Shown here: piece after piece, positions 41,004-50,460 of the stretch
Position numbering within the stretch: the stretch's first letter is position 1
Layout of the letters: every line of letters begins with the position of its first letter
Source of the DNA: Vibrio aestivus
GTDB taxonomy: Bacteria > Pseudomonadota > Gammaproteobacteria > Enterobacterales > Vibrionaceae
Length of the DNA stretch: 64,000 bases
Assembly (NCBI GenBank): GCA_003263845.1
Contig: JYJN01000083.1
Location: 1-64,000, forward strand
Direction of reading: 5' to 3'
Notes under the pieces: generated by a model
Databases searched by the model: none
What the model was told of the DNA's origin: nothing
What the model saw: the letters and a program-made list of their open reading frames with translations, nothing else
Translations under genes and position numbers: made by a program

Positions 41004-41653
41004 TGAATCAAACTTGGCAGATGTTTGGTGATAAGTTTAGCGCATTGAGTGAGCGTGAAAAATGGCTTATTTCAGGTTGTGGTTTAGTTGCCATTGTGAT
41101 GCTTCTATTTACGCTGGTTTTAGAGCCGAGTGTGATTAAACATGGTGATTTAAAGAAGCAACTTCAAAGTCAATCGCAGCACAATCAAAAGACTGAAGCT
41201 GATATCTTATTGGCGACAGCAAAACTCAAACGCGATCCTGACCAAGACATTGATATTGAGCTTGAGAAGTTATCTAAACAGAGCCTTCAGCAGGCATCAG
41301 AGCTTGAGCAAATATTAGGAACACTTATTACTCCTTCACAAATGGCAATAATGCTAGAAGGCGTCTTAGCTGGAACCAGTGGTTTAGACCTGGTCTCTCT
41401 TGAGTCGCAAGCTGCGGAGCTTATCTCTGGGACGCAAGAGGCGAGTCACTACAATGGTTATTATATTCACCCTGTTCGTTTAGAGCTTACAGGCGACTAT
41501 TTCTCAGTTCTTAAATACCTAGAGACGCTAGAGTCTTTACCAGTGAACTATTATTGGAGAAGCTTTAAGTATTCGGTAGAAGAGTACCCGAAAGCGCGTT
41601 TGACCCTTGAGGTTTATACATTGGGCACAAGACAGGAGTTCATTGGTGGGTAA
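41003..41653 (+). CDS. mshJ: MSHA biogenesis protein MshJ
   Basis: MshJ is the PilO/GspM-like partner of MshI. It has 216 residues with one membrane helix (residues about 23-42, WLISGCGLVAIVMLLFTLVL), a coiled-coil segment and a ferredoxin-like periplasmic end (VRLELTGDYFSVLKYLETLESLPVNYYW). Start and stop overlap the neighbouring genes, as expected inside the operon. Confidence 0.92.
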   Translation: MNQTWQMFGDKFSALSEREKWLISGCGLVAIVMLLFTLVLEPSVIKHGDLKKQLQSQSQHNQKTEADILLATAKLKRDPDQDIDIELEKLSKQSLQQASELEQILGTLITPSQMAIMLEGVLAGTSGLDLVSLESQAAELISGTQEASHYNGYYIHPVRLELTGDYFSVLKYLETLESLPVNYYWRSFKYSVEEYPKARLTLEVYTLGTRQEFIGG

Positions 41654-41971
41654 AACTCTCATTTTACTTTTGGCTAGTTTTTTGAGTGCAAACCTTTGGG
41701 CATCTCAAGACCCGACGGCTCCACTAGCTGGGAGGCGCCAGAAGAGAAGCCAAAAGCTGTAACGAAAACCGTTTATCAGTTACCTACCCTAAAAGGGATA
41801 ACTTGTAGGCCGGCAAATGTTTGTCAGGCGGTGTTGAATACGAGTGTAGTCAGTCAGGGTGAGAGCTATCGTGGTTATCATGTGCACTCCATAAACCATG
41901 AAACAGTCACTCTCACTCGCAATGGCAAAAGCTGGAAGCTTGAGCTGTTTTCACTTGATATAAAGAATTAA
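41646..41971 (+). CDS. mshK: MSHA biogenesis protein MshK (one apparent frameshift)
   Basis: MshK is a small periplasmic PilP-like protein, 108 residues after repair. The GTG start at 41646 has AGGAG 8 bases upstream and encodes a signal peptide (MGKTLILLLASFLSANLWA). Near 41727 one G is missing, so QDPTAPL should continue GWEAPEEKPK. The mature part (CRPANVCQAVLN, SYRGYHVHSINHETVTLTRNGKSW) resembles the SH3-like PilP/GspC fold. It overlaps the end of mshJ by 8 bases. Confidence 0.88.
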
Positions 41972-41986
41972 GGTATTCGTAGTCCT

Positions 41987-43615
41987 ATGCGTAAAGTCGT
42001 ACTAGCCATACTTACTATCTCAATTGCGGGGTGTTCAATGGGGCACAGAGACCCTGTTGAAGCTAAACAAGCGTTGAATGAGGCTGTGAATGAAAGTAAT
42101 AGCCGTAGCTTGCAGGAGCTGCCTGCGTCTGTACAAGCGGATTTGATGCCGGATTTAGACAGCGTTGATAACCTTGGCCCAGAAACTATCAAACGTTTTC
42201 GTATTAAAGCTGATAATGTTAGTGCGCGAGCATTCTTTGCTAGCCTAGTGAAGGGAACAGAATTCAGTGCTGCCATTCATCCAAGCGTTGACGGCAATAT
42301 TACGGTTAATTTAACGGATGTGTCTCTGGATGAAGTGTTGTCTGTCATTCAAGATATGTACGGGTACGAGATTGAGAAGACAGGCAAAGTCATTCAAGTT
42401 TACCCTGCGGGCCTAAGAACCGTTACGATTCCTGTAGATTACTTGCAGTTTAAGCGTAGTGGCCGCTCACTGACCTCTATTACGACCGGCACAATAACCA
42501 ATACGGATACTGGTTCAAGCTCATCGTCTTCAAATAATTCCTCATCGAGTTCGTCATCAAGTCGCTCATCAAGCAGTTCCAATACATCTAAGGGTGGCAC
42601 GGAAATAGAAACGTTGAGTGAAAGTGATTTCTGGCCTCAACTGCAAACTGCCGTTGCTCAGCTTATCGGTTCTGGTAGCGGTCAAAGTGTCGTAGTGACA
42701 CCACAAGCGAGTGTTATTACCGTTCGAGCTTACCCAGACGAAATTCGTGAAGTTCGTAATTTCCTAGGTATTTCACAACAGCGAATGCATCGTCAGGTGA
42801 TTTTAGAAGCGAAGATTCTAGAAGTGACCCTGAGTGATGGCTATCAACAGGGCATAAATTGGTCGAATATGTCGTTTGGTAATGGCGACGTTGTTATTGA
42901 TCGTTTGGGAGATGCAGTTACCGGGCTTCCTGGATTGGACCCGATCGGTAGTTTATTAGGTGGACAGACCAACGTAACTATCTCCGATGGTAGCTTTGAA
43001 GCCGTATTAAGCTTCATGGCGACCCAAGGAGACTTAAACGTGCTGTCGAGCCCACGAGTGACTGCCGCAAATAATCAGAAAGCGGTAATTAAAGTGGGTA
43101 CGGATGAGTACTACGTGACTGATTTATCGAGTGTGGTTGGAAGCGGCGATAACTCAGAGCCTTCACCAGAAGTCGAGTTGACCCCTTTCTTCTCCGGTAT
43201 TTCTTTGGATGTGACGCCACAAATTGATGACCAAGGTAACGTCTTGCTGCATGTACACCCTGCGGTTATTGAGGTTGACGAACAAGTTAAAGAGATTGGT
43301 TATGGCAACACCAGTATTACTCTGCCTTTGGCTCGAAGCTCGATTCGTGAGTCAGACTCGGTAATACGCGCACAAGATGGTGATGTTGTGGTGATCGGTG
43401 GCCTGATGAAATCGAACACTATCGATCAAGTTTCTAAGGTTCCATTCTTAGGTGACGTACCTGCATTAGGGCACCTGTTTAGAAATACCACCAAGCTAAC
43501 AGAGAAAACGGAGTTGGTTATATTACTTAAACCGACAGTTGTAGGGGTGGATACTTGGCAGAAAGAGCTTGAGCGTTCGAGAGATCTCCTACAAGAGTGG
43601 TTCCCAGACCAGTAG
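41987..43615 (+). CDS. mshL: MSHA pilus secretin MshL
   Basis: MshL forms the outer-membrane pore for the pilus. It has 542 residues and a lipoprotein signal (ISIAGC, Cys16). N-terminal secretin/TonB short domain: FRIKADNVSARAFFASLV...NITVNLTDVSLDEVL. Residues about 178-203 are a Ser/Asn-rich linker. The secretin core includes VTPQASVITVRAYP, the gate region with VLSSPRVTAANNQKAVIKVG, VTPQIDDQGNVLLHVHP and GDVVVIGGLMK. It ends at FPDQ with no long S-domain. The Shine-Dalgarno is weak; the start follows mshK by 15 bases. The gene is intact. Confidence 0.95.
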   Translation: MRKVVLAILTISIAGCSMGHRDPVEAKQALNEAVNESNSRSLQELPASVQADLMPDLDSVDNLGPETIKRFRIKADNVSARAFFASLVKGTEFSAAIHPSVDGNITVNLTDVSLDEVLSVIQDMYGYEIEKTGKVIQVYPAGLRTVTIPVDYLQFKRSGRSLTSITTGTITNTDTGSSSSSSNNSSSSSSSSRSSSSSNTSKGGTEIETLSESDFWPQLQTAVAQLIGSGSGQSVVVTPQASVITVRAYPDEIREVRNFLGISQQRMHRQVILEAKILEVTLSDGYQQGINWSNMSFGNGDVVIDRLGDAVTGLPGLDPIGSLLGGQTNVTISDGSFEAVLSFMATQGDLNVLSSPRVTAANNQKAVIKVGTDEYYVTDLSSVVGSGDNSEPSPEVELTPFFSGISLDVTPQIDDQGNVLLHVHPAVIEVDEQVKEIGYGNTSITLPLARSSIRESDSVIRAQDGDVVVIGGLMKSNTIDQVSKVPFLGDVPALGHLFRNTTKLTEKTELVILLKPTVVGVDTWQKELERSRDLLQEWFPDQ

Positions 43616-43651
43616 TCATAAGCGCAAAAGGTCAGAGCACGAAAGGTCATT

Positions 43652-44509
43652 ATGTATCTTGAATATTATGGATTTGACCAATACCCGTTTCATTTAACCC
43701 CAAATACCGAACTGTTTTTGGGGTTGCCACCTCACTTTGAGGCGATTCAAGTCGTGCTCTCTGCGCTTGATATGGGTGAAGGCTTAATCAAAGTGACGGG
43801 GGAGGTCGGAACAGGTAAGACGATGGTATGTCGTATGTTGGTCAATCAAATGGATGACTCAACAGAACTCGTCTACTTACCCAACTCAGCGTTAACAGGC
43901 AGAGAATTAAGACAAGCTGTGGCGCAAGAATTGAAAATTCAAGTGCGTGATGAGTTGTCGATAGTCGATGATATTCAGAAAAAGTTGATCGAGCTAGCGG
44001 CTCAAGACAAGCGTGTAGTCGTTCTCGTGGATGAAGCACAAGCATTGGATGACGAAGCATTGGAAGTGTTGCGGCTGTTCGGAAATTTAGAAACCGAGCA
44101 GCAAAAGCTGTTGCAAATTGTCCTCTTTGGTCAGCCTGAACTTGATCAGAGGTTGTCGCTGCATCATTTAAGGCAATTTCGTCAACGAATTACGTTTAGT
44201 GCGAACTTAAGAGGCTTATCCGTCGAAGAAACCGTAGCTTATATCGATAATCGATTAAGTAAAGCTGGTGGAGCGACAGACCTATTGAGTTTGCGTCAGA
44301 AGAAAGCGATATGGAAATCCGCGCTAGGAATTCCACGGTTGATCAATCAAATCTGTCACAAAGCGCTTTTGATGTCGTGTAATTCTAGCTTGTCAAAAGT
44401 TTCCAATGACCAGCTATTTTCCGCTATCCATGATACTTATGATAGCTGCAAACCAAAATTTAAAAGCCCACTAATTTGGGGTGGACATCCCTTGAATGAT
44501 TGGATGTGA
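43652..44509 (+). CDS. mshM: MSHA biogenesis ATPase MshM
   Basis: MshM is an ExeA/GspA-like AAA ATPase of 285 residues. The N-terminus YYGFDQYPFHLTPNTELF is the ExeA hallmark. Walker A is GEVGTGKT (residues about 50-57) and Walker B is VVVLVDEAQALD. It is thought to help place or assemble the secretin through the cell wall. Unlike ExeA it ends after the ATPase domain, so there is no peptidoglycan-binding extension. The gene is intact. Confidence 0.93.
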   Translation: MYLEYYGFDQYPFHLTPNTELFLGLPPHFEAIQVVLSALDMGEGLIKVTGEVGTGKTMVCRMLVNQMDDSTELVYLPNSALTGRELRQAVAQELKIQVRDELSIVDDIQKKLIELAAQDKRVVVLVDEAQALDDEALEVLRLFGNLETEQQKLLQIVLFGQPELDQRLSLHHLRQFRQRITFSANLRGLSVEETVAYIDNRLSKAGGATDLLSLRQKKAIWKSALGIPRLINQICHKALLMSCNSSLSKVSNDQLFSAIHDTYDSCKPKFKSPLIWGGHPLNDWM

Positions 44510-44533
44510 GTGAATGGACGTGAGTGAACGAAC

Positions 44534-45730
44534 ATGAGTGAAATTAATAGCGCGTTATCTCAGCTATCAAAAAATCAGGGGCGAAAAGCGGCACTTGAAC
44601 CTGCTCATGTGACTAAGTTTAAGAAACCAGCTTGGCCTTGGTTATTGGGTGGATTTGCAATGAGCCTAGCCGTAGGAGGCTGGGCTGTTTCACAGCAGCA
44701 AGAAGAGATTCACCAAGCGGTTATCGTTGATGAGAATGTAAATTACGATAAGAGCGAAGGTACTCAAGAGCATGCTGCGCTTGTCGAGGTAACGTCTCCG
44801 TCACCAACAACGCGTTTAGCTCCCGAGGTCAGCATCAAGGTCGCCCAGTCATCTGTCGAGGCTTTTGAAGATGATTCTGTTTTGCCCAAGCCTATAACGG
44901 AAACTAAAGTTACCGCCGTAAGCCCCAAGGATGAACGTGCAGCCAAAAGCTTGAAGAATTCTCAGGTAACCCCAGTGCCAAAGCCTCAAGCACCAAGACA
45001 TACAGAATCCACGGGAAAATCGATTCAAGAACCCATGTTATTGGCGCAAGTCTCTAATACCAAAGCTCAACCTATGGCTTCTAGTCAAGCAGCAGGTGAA
45101 AGCGAAGGCGTTGTCGTTATAAAACAAGTAGAGTTAACGCCAACTGAACTCGCTGAGAAGGCGGTCATCCGAGCAGAGAAAGCCATTGACGGTAACAATC
45201 TAAAGTTGGCTTTATCGGAGTATAACAACGCTTTACGTTACAACCCGACAGATGAAGTGACTCGCCAAAAATTGGCTGCGCTTTATTACGGCCAAGCCAA
45301 TACACGCAAAGCGTTTGACTTACTGCAGGCTGGCATTCGACTCGATAATGACAGTGAAGCGTTGAGAATTGCTCTTTCAAAACTGTTGGTTAGAGAAAAC
45401 CAGCAAGAAGCGGCTTTAACACCTCTGCTTCATCTACCACCAAGACCTTCTCGTGATTATCTTTCCCTTCGCGCGGCATTAGCGCAAAAGTCGAATCAAG
45501 ATGACATTGCATTAGAGAGCTATCAAAGCTTAGTAAAAGTAGATGCTGACAATGCCCGTTGGTGGCTCGGACTAGCGATTCAAGAGGAGCGTGCGAGTAA
45601 CCCGAAAGCGGCGGAACAATCGTATAAATCTGCATTATCTAAAGTAGGCTTATCGAGCCAGTCCCAGCAGTTTGTGAGAGAGCGGATTCGGATTTTGGCA
45701 GAACAACAGGAGCTATCAAGTGCAGATTAA
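44534..45730 (+). CDS. mshN: MSHA biogenesis TPR protein MshN
   Basis: MshN has 398 residues. A short cytoplasmic N-terminus, one membrane helix (residues about 35-53, WPWLLGGFAMSLAVGGWAV), a long Pro/Ser/Lys-rich periplasmic spacer (residues about 60-195) and C-terminal TPR repeats (ALSEYNNALRYNPTDEVTRQKLAALYYG...) can be seen. The TPRs probably hold the secretin complex. The gene overlaps mshE by 11 bases and is intact. Confidence 0.92.
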   Translation: MSEINSALSQLSKNQGRKAALEPAHVTKFKKPAWPWLLGGFAMSLAVGGWAVSQQQEEIHQAVIVDENVNYDKSEGTQEHAALVEVTSPSPTTRLAPEVSIKVAQSSVEAFEDDSVLPKPITETKVTAVSPKDERAAKSLKNSQVTPVPKPQAPRHTESTGKSIQEPMLLAQVSNTKAQPMASSQAAGESEGVVVIKQVELTPTELAEKAVIRAEKAIDGNNLKLALSEYNNALRYNPTDEVTRQKLAALYYGQANTRKAFDLLQAGIRLDNDSEALRIALSKLLVRENQQEAALTPLLHLPPRPSRDYLSLRAALAQKSNQDDIALESYQSLVKVDADNARWWLGLAIQEERASNPKAAEQSYKSALSKVGLSSQSQQFVRERIRILAEQQELSSAD

Positions 45731-47444
45731 GTTACGTAAACGTCTTGGTGATTTGCTGGTTGAAGAGCAAATTATTACTGAGCAGCAAGTCGAAGATGCA
45801 CTGGTTGCTCAGAAAAAAACAGGACGCAAATTGGGTGACACGCTCATTGAACTCGGGTTCTTAACTGAGAATCAAATGCTGACCTTCCTGTCACAACAGC
45901 TTGATCTTCCTTTGATTGACCTGAGTCGAGCCAATGTCGATATTGATGCGGTGCAAGTTCTGCCTGAAGTACATGCCAGACGATTGCGCGCCTTGGTTAT
46001 TGGCCGTAATGGGGACACGCTCAGAGTTGCCATGAGTGACCCTGCTGACTTGTTTGCTCAAGAAGCTTTGCTGAGTCAGCTTCCTCATTATGGGCTTGAA
46101 TTTGTCATTGCACCCGAGAAGCAGTTAGTTGAAGGATTCGATCGTTATTATCGCCGTACTAAAGAGATCGCCTCTTTTGCGGAACAGCTACAAGCCGAGC
46201 ATCAAGTTACAGAAGCGTTTGATTTCGACATTACCGATGAAGACAGTGATGAAGTTACCGTTGTTAAGTTGATTAACTCGCTATTTGAAGATGCGATTCA
46301 AGTAGGCGCCTCCGATATTCACATTGAGCCGGATGCAAGTGTGTTGAGACTTCGCCAGCGTATAGATGGCGTGTTGCATGAAACCTTGCTTAATGAGGTG
46401 AATATCGCCTCGGCGCTAGTGTTGCGTCTCAAGTTGATGGCGAATCTCGATATTTCTGAAAAGCGTTTGCCGCAAGATGGTCGCTTTAACATCCGCGCCA
46501 AAGGCCAATCAGTGGATATTCGTATGTCGACCATGCCGGTTCAACATGGTGAGTCGGTGGTAATGCGTTTACTTAACCAGTCAGCAGGTGTTCGTAAGCT
46601 AGAAGAGTCAGGCTTGCCACCTGAACTGTTGAGTAAATTACGCACTCAGTTGAAACGTCCGCATGGCATGATATTGGTTACTGGCCCGACAGGCTCGGGT
46701 AAAACAACCACCCTTTATGGCGCGCTGACTGAGCTAAACGAACCGGGCAAAAAAATCATCACGGCAGAAGATCCTGTTGAATATCGTTTGCCAAGGGTCA
46801 ACCAAGTTCAGGTTAATCCAAAGATAGACTTAGACTTTTCTACGGTGCTAAGAACCTTCCTGCGTCAAGATCCAGATATCATTTTAGTGGGTGAGATGCG
46901 TGACCAAGAAACAGTCGAGATTGGTCTTCGAGCGGCTCTAACGGGTCACTTGGTTTTAAGTACACTGCACACTAATGATGCGGTCGATAGTGCGCTACGT
47001 ATGATGGATATGGGCGCACCAGGTTATTTGGTTGCAAGTGCGGTTCGCGCCGTAGTTGCTCAACGTCTGGTGAGAAAGATCTGTCCTGACTGTAAAACAG
47101 AAGATCATGTCGATGAATCCCGCAGCCAATGGCTTGCGAGTCGCTTTCCAAATCAGGCTCAGGCGACCTTCCAAAAAGGCCGTGGTTGTCAGAATTGCAA
47201 CTTAACGGGCTACCGGGGCCGAATTGGTGTGTTCGAACTTCTTGAACTTGAACAAGAGATGATGGATGCCTTAAGAGCCAATGATGCGGTTCAATTCGCT
47301 GAAAAGGCACGCGCTTCAAAGAATTACAAACCGCTTCTTGCTTCGGCAATGGAGCTAGCGCTTCAAGGAATAGTGAGCTTAGATGAAGTCATGACGCTTG
47401 GTGAAGGTGATACTTCGGGCAGTAGTAAAGCGATTTATTTGTAG
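45720..47444 (+). CDS. mshE: MSHA pilus extension ATPase MshE
   Basis: MshE is a GspE/PilB-family ATPase of 574 residues that drives pilus extension. The N-terminal MshEN domain carries two tandem 24-residue c-di-GMP motifs. The first runs from Arg8 to Gln31 (RLGDLLVEE...) and the second from Lys37 to about residue 60 (KLGDTLIEL...). V. cholerae MshE is known to bind c-di-GMP this way. Walker A is GPTGSGKTTT (about residues 321-330), with AEDPVEYR, the Asp box, Walker B ILVGEMRD and the His box THL-like (STLHTNDA). A tetra-cysteine zinc site follows (CPDC...CQNC). GTG start, inside the end of mshN. Confidence 0.95.
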   Translation: MQIKLRKRLGDLLVEEQIITEQQVEDALVAQKKTGRKLGDTLIELGFLTENQMLTFLSQQLDLPLIDLSRANVDIDAVQVLPEVHARRLRALVIGRNGDTLRVAMSDPADLFAQEALLSQLPHYGLEFVIAPEKQLVEGFDRYYRRTKEIASFAEQLQAEHQVTEAFDFDITDEDSDEVTVVKLINSLFEDAIQVGASDIHIEPDASVLRLRQRIDGVLHETLLNEVNIASALVLRLKLMANLDISEKRLPQDGRFNIRAKGQSVDIRMSTMPVQHGESVVMRLLNQSAGVRKLEESGLPPELLSKLRTQLKRPHGMILVTGPTGSGKTTTLYGALTELNEPGKKIITAEDPVEYRLPRVNQVQVNPKIDLDFSTVLRTFLRQDPDIILVGEMRDQETVEIGLRAALTGHLVLSTLHTNDAVDSALRMMDMGAPGYLVASAVRAVVAQRLVRKICPDCKTEDHVDESRSQWLASRFPNQAQATFQKGRGCQNCNLTGYRGRIGVFELLELEQEMMDALRANDAVQFAEKARASKNYKPLLASAMELALQGIVSLDEVMTLGEGDTSGSSKAIYL

Positions 47445-47461
47445 GATGGGTAAGTAGGTAG

Positions 47462-48683
47462 ATGCCAATTTTTCGTTATCAAGGCCGCAATTTAGATGGT
47501 TCAAAAGGCGGTTGGGGAAGTCGAAGCTGCGACCCAAGAGCTTGCTGCGGAAGCGGTAATGAACAAGGGCGTGATACCGACATCCATTACCGCAGGTAAG
47601 CAAGGCTCTGCTTTAAGTATCGATCTCAAAGATATATTTACGCCAAGTGTGCCGTTAGAAGTACTGGTTATTTTCTGTCGACAGTTGTACAGCTTAACGA
47701 AAGCGGGGGTTCCCCTGCTTCGTTCTATGAAGGGTCTAACTCAGAATTGTGCCAATAAACAGCTCAAGGAAGCATTGGAAGAGGTAACTAATGAGTTGAC
47801 CAATGGCCGAAGCTTATCAGGAGCGATGCAACTGCACAGTAAGGTGTTTAGCCCTTTGTTTGTCTCAATGATCAGTGTTGGTGAAAATACCGGTCGTTTG
47901 GATCAGGCATTAATGCAGTTGGCGGGTTATTACGAACAAGAAGTTGAGACGCGAAAGCGAATTAAAACTGCGATGCGCTACCCAACGTTTGTGATCAGCT
48001 TTATTTTGGTGGCCCTGTTCATTTTGAATATTAAAGTGATCCCCCAGTTTTCGAGTATGTTTAGCCGTTTTGGCGTAGATCTGCCGTTACCGACTCAAAT
48101 CCTTATTGGGATGTCTAACTTCTTCGTTAACTACTGGGCAGTGATGGTCGGTTGCATTGTTGGTGGTATGTTTGCGTTTCGTGCTTGGATTCAAACAGCA
48201 AGAGGACGTGAAAAATGGGATAGGATGCGATTGCGTTTCCCAATAGTCGGCGATGTTGTCAATAGAGCCCAGCTTTCTCGATTCTCAAGAACCTTTGCTT
48301 TGATGCTTAAAGCAGGGGTGCCGCTCAACCAATCTTTAGCGTTGTCAGCTGAAGCTTTAGATAACAAGTATCTTGAAGGAAAACTGCTTGAAATGAAGGC
48401 TTCAATTGAAGCAGGTAGTACAGTTTCTTCAACCGCTATTAACAGCCAGATATTTACGCCATTGGTTATTCAGATGATTTCTGTCGGGGAAGAAACCGGT
48501 CGTATTGATGAGCTATTGCTAGAAGTCGCCGATTTTTATGATCGTGAAGTCGATTATGATTTAAAAACCCTAACAGCGCGGATTGAACCGATTCTTTTGG
48601 TGATTGTCGCGGGTATGGTGTTAATTCTTGCGTTGGGTATCTTCCTACCGATGTGGGGAATGCTTGATGCAATTAAAGGGTAA
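47462..48683 (+). CDS. mshG: MSHA inner-membrane platform protein MshG (one apparent insertion)
   Basis: MshG is a GspF/PilC-family platform protein that links the ATPase to pilin assembly. The true start ATG 47462 gives MPIFRYQGRNLDGS. An extra base in AAAAGG near 47505 shifts the frame before AVGEVEAATQELAAEAVMNKG. Removing it gives 406 residues. Two GspF domains each carry LF..R...PL/VPL and VGE..G..D motifs (ISVGENTGRLDQAL and ISVGEETGRIDELL), with three hydrophobic segments (around 170, 225 and 380). It follows mshE by 17 bases. Confidence 0.92.
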
Positions 48684-48692
48684 TGGCGCGAA

Positions 48693-49163
48693 ATGGTAAG
48701 AGGTCGTACGCGGCTTGTTATATGGTTGTTGTTGGTAGTGATCTTGCTTATGACTCTAATGACCCTATGGCGCCCCATAGAACAACGAGCGAGTGACACG
48801 GCTTTGCTTGTTGCGAGTAAGCGAATATTGGATCGCGCAAACTACTATAAACAAGAATGGCTATTAAAAAAGCAGCCAAAGCGTCTATCCTTACAAGGAA
48901 AAAGGTCACAAGAGCAAGTGGTTGATTTCAGCGAATCGGGATGGCCAGTTGTGATAGATGATCAAGCTAACATTGATTGTGTAGCGTGGTTGAATCTTCT
49001 GTATCCCGAAGAAAGGATACTGGAATACGTGCCAGTTCAAATAAATAACGTATCCAAGAATGATTATTACTTGTGTGAATACAGTTATACTCAGAATGTT
49101 ATTTTAGTTATGAGTTTGAAACATAATAGGTTTTCGGTAAGCGTCGGGTTTTCGTCAAATTAG
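48693..49163 (+). CDS. mshF: MSHA biogenesis protein MshF
   Basis: A small protein of 156 residues with one N-terminal membrane helix (residues about 7-27, RLVIWLLLVVILLMTLMTLW) and a soluble periplasmic domain with two cysteines. The family has no known biochemical role beyond the MSHA locus. It is identified by position between mshG and mshB, its length and the N-terminal anchor. The gene is intact and is the last gene of the assembly half of the locus. Confidence 0.85.
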   Translation: MVRGRTRLVIWLLLVVILLMTLMTLWRPIEQRASDTALLVASKRILDRANYYKQEWLLKKQPKRLSLQGKRSQEQVVDFSESGWPVVIDDQANIDCVAWLNLLYPEERILEYVPVQINNVSKNDYYLCEYSYTQNVILVMSLKHNRFSVSVGFSSN

Positions 49164-49241
49164 ATTTTTTTGACACTTTCTGATGGCCGAACGATACAAA
49201 ATCCGTATAATACGCCGTACGAAATAGTGAGTAGAGTAGTT

Positions 49242-49817
49242 ATGTATCAAAGACAGTCAGGTTTTTCATTGGTAGAACTTGTTGTGGTTATCGTTGTGGT
49301 CGGTTTGCTTGCTGTTGCTGCATTACCTCGTTTTCTAGACGTCACCGATGAAGCCAAAAAAGCAAGTATCGAAGGTGTTGCTGGTGGTTTTGCAACGGGT
49401 GTTTTGTCTGCACGAGCGCAGTGGGAAGCGGAAGCTAGGCCTTCTGTGACCTTAAGTACTGAAAAATACAACACGGTTGACTATGACGGCGTTGATTTCT
49501 GGCTCACGCGTTCAACAGAGAGCAACGGCAGTAGCACTGGATTTCGTGATGGATATCCATATGCACTCAATCCTAATGATACAAATTACCCAACGAGCAT
49601 TACAAATCAATCATGCGTCGATTTGATGGAAAACTTGTTGCAGAACCCTCCAAAAGTTGACACAGTCGATAATGCTCCAAATGATTCAAATGTAAAATAT
49701 TCTGCACAAGCTGATAACGCAAATTCCACTTGTACTTATATCCAATTGGAAGGAACGACAGAACATCAGTTTGTATATGAAATCGAAACAGGTCGTGTGA
49801 CCGTAACACTGCAGTAA
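49242..49817 (+). CDS. mshB: MSHA minor pilin MshB
   Basis: A type IV pilin-like protein, 191 residues. The prepilin leader is short (MYQRQSG) with cleavage before F: G/FSLVELVVVIVVVGLLAVAALPRF, and Glu5 of the mature protein is present. The start is ATG 49242; further upstream the frame stays open but the prepilin signal would then not be N-terminal. The C-terminal half is Asn/Thr/Ser-rich with two cysteines. It opens the structural (pilin) half of the locus. Confidence 0.92.
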   Translation: MYQRQSGFSLVELVVVIVVVGLLAVAALPRFLDVTDEAKKASIEGVAGGFATGVLSARAQWEAEARPSVTLSTEKYNTVDYDGVDFWLTRSTESNGSSTGFRDGYPYALNPNDTNYPTSITNQSCVDLMENLLQNPPKVDTVDNAPNDSNVKYSAQADNANSTCTYIQLEGTTEHQFVYEIETGRVTVTLQ

Positions 49818-49854
49818 GACTGCGTAGTAGTAATAAACATAGAGAGAAAAAGCT

Positions 49855-50328
49855 ATGAAAAGACAAGGCGGTTTCACCCTAATCGAACTAGTGGTGGTAA
49901 TTGTTATTCTAGGTATTCTTGCAGTGACTGCAGCACCACGATTCTTGAATATTCAAGATGATGCAAGAAAAGCAACACTTGAAGGTCTGGCTGGAGCAAT
50001 GCAAGGGGCTGCAGGTATTGTTTATGGTAAGTCAGCAATTGATGGAATCGAAGGCAACGTAAGTGGAAGTGTTAGCTTAAGTGGCGATAGTATTGCTGTA
50101 GTATACGGTTACCCTACTGCAACAGAAGATAACTTGGAAAAAATTGTTACTGGCCTTGCATCTGATGGAGACTTCCAACGTATTAAAGAAGTGAGTAGCG
50201 ATGCTCCAATTAGTGCTACTTATGGATTGCCAGATTACACTACTTGGTGTGTTCAATACCAAGATGCCACTTCTACTGCAGAAAATGTTATTTCTGTCAT
50301 TAGTGGTGCTAACTGCGCTAACCCATAG
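49855..50328 (+). CDS. mshA: MSHA major pilin MshA
   Basis: Major pilin of the mannose-sensitive haemagglutinin pilus, 157 residues. The leader MKRQGG is cut before FTLIELVVVIVILGILAVTAAPRFLN by the prepilin peptidase. The cysteine pair near the C-terminus (TWCVQYQ...GANCANP) forms the D-region loop. The globular part is rich in Ser, Thr and Gly. AGAGAGAA lies upstream of the ATG. A terminator follows at once, so mshA mRNA is probably made in excess over the downstream minor pilins. Confidence 0.96.
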   Translation: MKRQGGFTLIELVVVIVILGILAVTAAPRFLNIQDDARKATLEGLAGAMQGAAGIVYGKSAIDGIEGNVSGSVSLSGDSIAVVYGYPTATEDNLEKIVTGLASDGDFQRIKEVSSDAPISATYGLPDYTTWCVQYQDATSTAENVISVISGANCANP

Positions 50329-50337
50329 ATACGTTAG

Positions 50338-50362
50338 AAGGCCAGCATCGCTGGCCTTTTTT
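50338..50362 (+). terminator. Terminator directly after mshA
   Basis: The stem AAGGCCAGC / GCTGGCCTT with a three-base loop and a T6 tail lies 9 bases after the mshA stop. Since mshC-D-O-P-Q follow in the same direction, it should act as an attenuator that lowers minor-pilin transcription. Confidence 0.9.
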
Positions 50363-50460
50363 ATTTGGTTATAAAAAATCTTCTATTAATCAGCCCTATA
50401 TCCTTTCTTTACTACATAACTCCCTTATAATTTATTTGTTTTCCTAATATTGGTAAGTCT

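Noticed and set aside
42513..42600. Simple-sequence DNA repeat (phase-variation tract) in mshL
   Set aside because: Serine is encoded by several mixed codons, so there is no uniform repeat unit that could slip.
46972..47349. 125-residue open frame on the minus strand
   Set aside because: It is antisense to the conserved C-terminal part of mshE and shows no family features.
49170..49211. TTGACA ... TATAAT promoter for mshB
   Set aside because: The two hexamers are separated by 30 bases instead of about 17, so they do not form one sigma-70 promoter; the TATAAT alone may still be a -10 with a weak -35.
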